Shown: positions 59,978 through 64,000 of the stretch, in pieces | Numbering within the stretch: the stretch's first letter is position 1 | Layout: each line of letters begins with the position of its first letter | Assembly: GCA_041690495.1 (NCBI GenBank) | Contig: JAWLHE010000011.1 | Span: 1-64,000 of the forward strand | Reading direction: 5' to 3' | From: DATAAP01 sp041690495 | Lineage (GTDB): Bacteria > Pseudomonadota > Alphaproteobacteria > CACIAM-22H2 | Length of the DNA stretch: 64,000 nucleotides | Notes under the pieces: generated by a model | Seen by the model: the letters and a program-made list of their open reading frames with translations, nothing else | What the model was told of the DNA's origin: nothing | Databases searched by the model: none | Translations under genes and position numbers: made by a program

Positions 59978-61143
59978 GCGCGCAGCGGCTCGAGGATGCT
60001 CACGTAGTTGGCGACCGCGGCACCGCCCATGTTGAAGACGCCGGCGAGCTTCGGATTCCTGACCTGCATCGGTCCCGCGTTCCCGGTCGCCTGCATCGCC
60101 GCCATGATATGCATGGAGACGCCGGTCGCGCCGATCGGGTGGCCCTTGGACTTGAGCCCGCCCGAGGGATTGACGGGCAGGCGGCCGTCCTTATCGGTCC
60201 AGCCCTCCATCGCCGCCTTGAAGCCCTGCCCCTTCGGCGTCAGTCCCATCGCTTCGTACTGCAGCAGCTCGGCGATGGTGAAGCAGTCATGCGTCTCGAC
60301 CACGCCGAGATCGGCGAGCGAAGTGCCGGATGATTCAAAGGCCTGGCGCCATGCCTGCGAGCACCCCTCGAACTCGATGATGTCGCGCCGGCTCATCGGC
60401 AGATAATCGTTCACATGGCCGGTGCCGCGGAAGGCGACCGCCTTCTTCAAGCCCAGCGCCGTGTTGATGTCGGCGAGCACGAGGGCCGCGGCGCCATCGG
60501 AAACCAGCGAGCAGTCGGTGCGGCGCAGCGGCCCCGCCACCAGCGGGTTCTTGTCCGAGACCGTACGGCAGAATTCGTAGCCGAGATCCTTCTGCAGCTG
60601 CGCCCAGGGATTGACCGAGCCGTTCCTGTGGTTCTTCGCGGCGATCTTCGCCATCGCGTCGGACTGATCGCCGTAGCGCTGGAAATAGAGCTGCGCGATA
60701 TGTCCGAACACGCCGGCGAAGCTCATGCCGGGGCGGTCTTCCTCCTTCACATAGGAGGCCTTCATGAGAATGCCGCCGATCTGCTCGCCCGATGTTTCGG
60801 TCATCTTCTCGACGCCGACCACGAGCACGACCCGCGATTTCTTCGCGGCGATCGCATTCAGGCCCTGATGCACCGCGGCAGAGCCCGTTGCGCAGGCGTT
60901 CTCGACCCGCGTCGCCGGCTTGAAGCGGAAGGCGTCGGAGGCCTGCAGCACCAGCGAGGCCGGGAAGTCCTGCTTGACGAAGCCGCCGCCGAAGTGGCCG
61001 ACATAGATCTCGTCGACATCCCTTGGCTCGAGGCCGGCATCCTTGATCGCGTCGGCTGCGACATCGACGATCAGCGCCTCGAGATCCATGCCTTCGCGCT
61101 TGCCGAACTTGCCGTGGGCCCAGCCGACGATGCAGGCGGTCAT
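59974..61143 (-). CDS. thiolase family protein / acetyl-CoA acetyltransferase-like
   Basis: 389 residues. The nucleophile Cys lies in TRVENACATGSAAVHQGLNA, and GGLKSKGHPIGATGVSMHIM carries the C-terminal catalytic loop; the second-Cys motif of degradative thiolases is replaced by VVETHDCFTIAELLQYEAMG, as in SCP2-like non-condensing or uncharacterised thiolases. It may cleave or bind acyl-CoA. It overlaps the hypothetical lipoprotein by four bases. Confidence 0.85.
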   Translation of the reverse strand: MTACIVGWAHGKFGKREGMDLEALIVDVAADAIKDAGLEPRDVDEIYVGHFGGGFVKQDFPASLVLQASDAFRFKPATRVENACATGSAAVHQGLNAIAAKKSRVVLVVGVEKMTETSGEQIGGILMKASYVKEEDRPGMSFAGVFGHIAQLYFQRYGDQSDAMAKIAAKNHRNGSVNPWAQLQKDLGYEFCRTVSDKNPLVAGPLRRTDCSLVSDGAAALVLADINTALGLKKAVAFRGTGHVNDYLPMSRRDIIEFEGCSQAWRQAFESSGTSLADLGVVETHDCFTIAELLQYEAMGLTPKGQGFKAAMEGWTDKDGRLPVNPSGGLKSKGHPIGATGVSMHIMAAMQATGNAGPMQVRNPKLAGVFNMGGAAVANYVSILEPLRA

Positions 61144-61264
61144 GTCGTGTCTCCGTTGCCGTGTCGGGTCAGACTAACAGGTAGGGCCGCGCCGCGTAAA
61201 CGCAACGGGAGCATAGCTCCAGCACCACATGAACAAACCAAAACTCTGCCATTACATCAGCCCC

Positions 61265-62119
61265 TTAGGTACCGATCCTCACGGGACTGACGAGCTTGCG
61301 AAGGCAGGCGATGACGCTGAGCGGCGTCATCCTGCCGGTCCGCGGGTTCTCCTCGCTCGGAATGCCCTCGATCGTCATGCAGAATCGGGCGCTGTCGGCC
61401 TCGACCTCGACGCGATGCTTGTTGCGGGTGAGGCCGGGAACGGCCCACACCTCGATCACGGTACGATCCGGGCCGATGCCGGCGAGGCTGAGCGCCGCCG
61501 CGACGTTGACGTTGGCCGGAAAGCCCTTCACCGCCTCGCGCGCGGTGCCAGTGAATACCAGCGTCGGCTCGACGAAGCTTTCGACGTCGATTCCGTTGGC
61601 GACGAGATGCGGCGCACCGGCCAGACCCTTGGGCGGCTTGGAGGTCACCAGTTTCACGGATACGATCGCACCCTCCGCCGCCGCCGTGACCGCGTCGAGG
61701 CCGATCAGGGCACCGGTCGGCACCACGATGCGCCCGCCGTGCTTCAGAGCGAGATCCCTGAGCTGCGGCTGTGCCAGCAGCTGGCCAACGCTGGCGACGA
61801 CCAGCGTACGCCCGGCGCGCAGGGCCGGCTCGGCAACCTGGAGGAACGCGGCGGCCGGCAGACACTCGACGACGATGTCGGCCAGCTCGGCCAGCCGCGC
61901 AAGGCTCTCGACCGGTACGGCCCGGCGGAACCCCGAGATCGCCGCGCGGCCCTTCTCGGGATCGCCTGCGGCGACCGCGACGAGCCGCAGGCCCGGGATG
62001 CCGCCCGAATCGAGTCGCTTCGCCACGGTCTTGCCGATCGCGCCGAGGCCCGCCACTGCGACTGTCAGCTCGCCCGCACCCGATCTTGCGCACCGCCTGG
62101 CGGCAACCGCGGTTTCCAT
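61265..62119 (-). CDS. nadX: aspartate dehydrogenase (NadX-type)
   Basis: 284 residues. Rossmann loop VAVAGLGAIGKTVAKRLDSG, then VVECLPAAAFLQVAEPALRA, VVPTGALIGLDAVTAAAEGA and FPANVNVAAALSLAGIGPDR, the DUF108 core of L-aspartate dehydrogenase. It makes iminoaspartate from aspartate with NAD(P)+ and can feed NAD synthesis; some relatives act on other amino acids. Paired closely with a fumarylacetoacetase-fold enzyme, so a catabolic role is also possible. Confidence 0.86.
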   Translation of the reverse strand: METAVAARRCARSGAGELTVAVAGLGAIGKTVAKRLDSGGIPGLRLVAVAAGDPEKGRAAISGFRRAVPVESLARLAELADIVVECLPAAAFLQVAEPALRAGRTLVVASVGQLLAQPQLRDLALKHGGRIVVPTGALIGLDAVTAAAEGAIVSVKLVTSKPPKGLAGAPHLVANGIDVESFVEPTLVFTGTAREAVKGFPANVNVAAALSLAGIGPDRTVIEVWAVPGLTRNKHRVEVEADSARFCMTIEGIPSEENPRTGRMTPLSVIACLRKLVSPVRIGT

Positions 62120-62134
62120 TCGCCAGCGCCCTCC

Positions 62135-62827
62135 TCAGCGATAGCTGATCGCTAGGTCGCCGACGCCGTCGATATGGCCTTCCAGCCTGTCGCCGACGAC
62201 GCACGGTCCGACATTCTCCGGCGTACCGTTGAAAATCAGGTCGCCCGGCGCCAGGGTCATCAGGTTCGAGAGATAGGCGATCGTCTCCTCGACCTTCCAG
62301 ATCTGCTTCGACAGGTCGCTCGACTGCTTCACCTGGCCGTTCACCTTCAGCCAGATCGCGCCCTTGTTCGGGTGGCCGATCTTCGCGGCCGGCTGCACGG
62401 CGGAGCACGGCGCCGACTGGTCGAACCCCTTGCCCATATCCCACGGGCGGCCGCTCTTCTTGGCCTCGCCCTGGAGGTCGCGGCGGGTCATGTCGAGGCC
62501 GGTCGCGTAGCCGTAGACGTGGTCGAGCGCCCGGGCGACCGGGATGTTGGCGCCGCCCTTGCCGATCACCACCACGAGCTCGATCTCGTAATGGAAATTC
62601 CGGGTCGCCGGCGGATAGGCAATCGTCGCGCCGCTCTGCACGATCGCGTCCGACGGCTTCATGAAGAAGAACGGCGGCTCGCGGTCCGGGTCGGACCCCA
62701 TCTCGCGCGCATGCTCGGCGTAATTGCGGCCGACGCAGTAGATGCGCCGTACCGGCACGACGCCGTCCCCGCCCGCGACCGGAAGCGTGCTGATCGCGGA
62801 CGCCGGAAACACGAATTTCATCTGCAT
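62135..62827 (-). CDS. fumarylacetoacetate hydrolase family protein
   Basis: 230 residues. VPVRRIYCVGRNYAEHAREM, REPPFFFMKPSDAIVQSGAT, FHYEIELVVVIGKGGANIPV with the metal-ligand Glu pair, YGYATGLDMTRRDLQGEAKK and DLIFNGTPENVGPCVVGDRL are standard FAH-fold blocks. It could be an acylpyruvase, 2-keto-diacid hydratase/isomerase or fumarylpyruvase. 15 bases upstream of the nadX start, so probably one operon. Confidence 0.88.
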   Translation of the reverse strand: MQMKFVFPASAISTLPVAGGDGVVPVRRIYCVGRNYAEHAREMGSDPDREPPFFFMKPSDAIVQSGATIAYPPATRNFHYEIELVVVIGKGGANIPVARALDHVYGYATGLDMTRRDLQGEAKKSGRPWDMGKGFDQSAPCSAVQPAAKIGHPNKGAIWLKVNGQVKQSSDLSKQIWKVEETIAYLSNLMTLAPGDLIFNGTPENVGPCVVGDRLEGHIDGVGDLAISYR

Positions 62828-63344
62828 CGTTCAGTCCTGGGCAGTCGGAGGATCGGGCGTTGATAGCGGCCCGATCCGGCCCCGTCAAACGCCGATGGCG
62901 CAGCCTCGTCCCGCCCGCAATGGTCCGCAGGTGTTCCACCGTTTCAACAGGACGCGCGGTTGCCTGCCGTTGCCTCGGCGCGTGAGAACTTTGCCTGTGT
63001 TTTCAAGGAATGGCGCCATTGCCCCCGCTCTCACCGACCTCGCCGCAGCCCCCATAGCGACACCGGTGAAACAGCCAACCCTTTGACTCGAAACAAAGAT
63101 CGCTAGCGCTTCACTGCTTCACGCAAGTTTGCAGTTGGCCTGGCCCTCCCGGGCCGCCGCCCTCCGGCCTGGCTTGCACGCGATGAAGGCCCGGGCCAAG
63201 CCCGGGCACGGCTGACCTGAACGTCCATGACGAGGGCCCGGCAGCAAGGCGCCCGCGGGGCATCGCGACCGCGCGGGCGTGCTTGTCCGGCCCCGAGTAG
63301 ATCACGGGCGCCGGATGCGGCCAATCCGGTTTCTTTCCCGGCGC
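62828..63344. other. intergenic region with a palindromic element
   Basis: 517 bases with no gene. Around 63188-63207, GGCCCGGGCCAAGCCCGGGC contains two copies of the self-complementary octamer GCCCGGGC; the surrounding ATGAAGG ... CATGACGAGG flanks resemble the palindromic intergenic elements common in high-GC Alphaproteobacteria. Confidence 0.5.
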
Positions 63345-64000
63345 TCAGTCCCAGGAGCGTTCCACGATACTCGGCTTCACGAGGACCAGCAGCTCCCGCT
63401 CCCGCCGCGTGACCTTGCCGCTCCGGAACATGCGGGCGAGAGTCGGCAGGTTCGACAGGAACGGGATGGCCTCGCGCGCCGTCTCTTCGCTCACCGCCGC
63501 CCCGCCGAGCAGCATGCCGAAGCTGGAATCCCGATTGAGCACGGTGATGGTGCCGACCGACGCTGAGGACTCGCCCGCCTTGCCGTCGATCGCGATCTCG
63601 CCCGGGACCGGGCGCCGCGCCTCGCCCGCCAGCTTCGTTTCCAGCTTGTCCCAGTCGATGCTGATGCTTGAAGCCGGAACCGCCGACGTCGCCGGGCGTA
63701 GATCGACGACCAGCGACTTGCCGAGCTGATAGTAGGTCCCGACCTGATTTTCGGGCGCGAAGTCGGCACTCCGGTATTCCGGCCGCGCGAGGTGCCCCAG
63801 CAGCGGGAGGCGCGCCAGCGGCAGCCGGTTCTCGGTCCGCTGTGCCACGGCATTCAGGGTTTCGAAAGCGTAGATATGGAGCGCCGTGATGACGAACAGA
63901 TAGAGGACCGTGGCGCTGTATTCGTCGGAGAAAACAAGCGGGATGCGGTCGATCGTCTGCTCGCTGTCGAACAGCCCGCCGGGGCTGTTGTCGGCGCCGC
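63345..64000 (-). CDS. secretin-like C-terminal domain protein (5' end cut by window edge)
   Basis: The frame is open to the right edge, giving 217 codons of a longer gene. Near the edge is a hydrophobic stretch (ATVLYLFVITALHIYAF). The C-terminal 75 residues (GTITVLNRDSSFGMLLGG; EAIPFLSNLPTLARMFRSGK; RERELLVLVKPSIVE) match the end of the secretin domain of GspD/CpaC/PilQ-type outer-membrane channels, including the LP-x-LxxxF and LVxxxPxIV positions. No other secretion gene is within the window, so the system cannot be named; the hydrophobic segment before the secretin end is unusual. Confidence 0.6.
   Translation of the reverse strand, partial: GADNSPGGLFDSEQTIDRIPLVFSDEYSATVLYLFVITALHIYAFETLNAVAQRTENRLPLARLPLLGHLARPEYRSADFAPENQVGTYYQLGKSLVVDLRPATSAVPASSISIDWDKLETKLAGEARRPVPGEIAIDGKAGESSASVGTITVLNRDSSFGMLLGGAAVSEETAREAIPFLSNLPTLARMFRSGKVTRRERELLVLVKPSIVERSWD

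Overview
The window looks like a high-GC alphaproteobacterial chromosome. The best evidence is the minus-strand housekeeping block at 39302-47264: murA, DUF2948, short-form hisG, hisD, UPF0262, a low-molecular-weight phosphatase gene, infA, maf, an RNase E/G gene, yacG and tRNA-Phe. This order, and families such as UPF0262 and DUF2948, are typical of Alphaproteobacteria. I cannot fix the genus. No prophage, CRISPR array, rRNA or complete insertion sequence was seen.

Left end (1-7505, minus strand): the start of a nitric-oxide reductase-like gene and a small unknown gene lie downstream of a tightly overlapping signalling operon. That operon encodes a MASE1-PAS-PAS histidine kinase (frameshifted in this sequence), a FixJ-like regulator, a CheY-like receiver and two tandem winged-helix/TolB-like/TPR regulators. 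The two regulators share an almost identical block of about 445 bp over their DNA-binding halves but have different TPR halves. At 7506-10062 there is a decayed tandem copy of a promoter plus gene start, an NmrA-like Rossmann protein, a secreted cupin and a truncated haloperoxidase.

10063-20699 (minus strand) is a self-contained catabolic operon, probably for a polyol or sugar alcohol. Below a LacI-type regulator and a perfect 18-bp palindrome come an FAD-linked oxidase, a mini Fe-S protein, an FGGY kinase, a MalK/SBP/MalF/MalG-type importer, an SDR and a GldA-like dehydrogenase.

21296-30552: a PEP-CTERM protein, then a minus-strand operon (class III CoA-transferase, DinB-like protein, NMT1/SsuA-type ABC importer, flavin reductase). 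This is divergent from a LysR regulator and a p-hydroxycinnamoyl-CoA hydratase/lyase, which suggests uptake and CoA-dependent side-chain cleavage of an aromatic acid.

31112-39275: a tripartite tricarboxylate-type transporter (TctA, TctB and a Bug-type binding protein) is divergent from a HutC-like regulator, an ornithine cyclodeaminase-family protein, urocanate hydratase and a UbiD-family decarboxylase. No other hut gene is present. This set is the best candidate here for an undescribed catabolic pathway.

47349-64000: DUF924, a small basic protein, a Blh-type metallo-beta-lactamase-fold enzyme with an operator-like inverted repeat over its promoter, a DAO-family oxidoreductase, AlkA, and soeABC-like genes for cytoplasmic sulfite oxidation. 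The Blh-type enzyme and soeABC would fit a persulfide to sulfite to sulfate route. Then come tRNA-Thr, an SDR, a nucleotidyltransferase-fold protein, small lipoproteins, a thiolase, an aspartate dehydrogenase paired with a fumarylacetoacetase-fold enzyme, and the 3' end of a secretin-like gene cut by the window edge.
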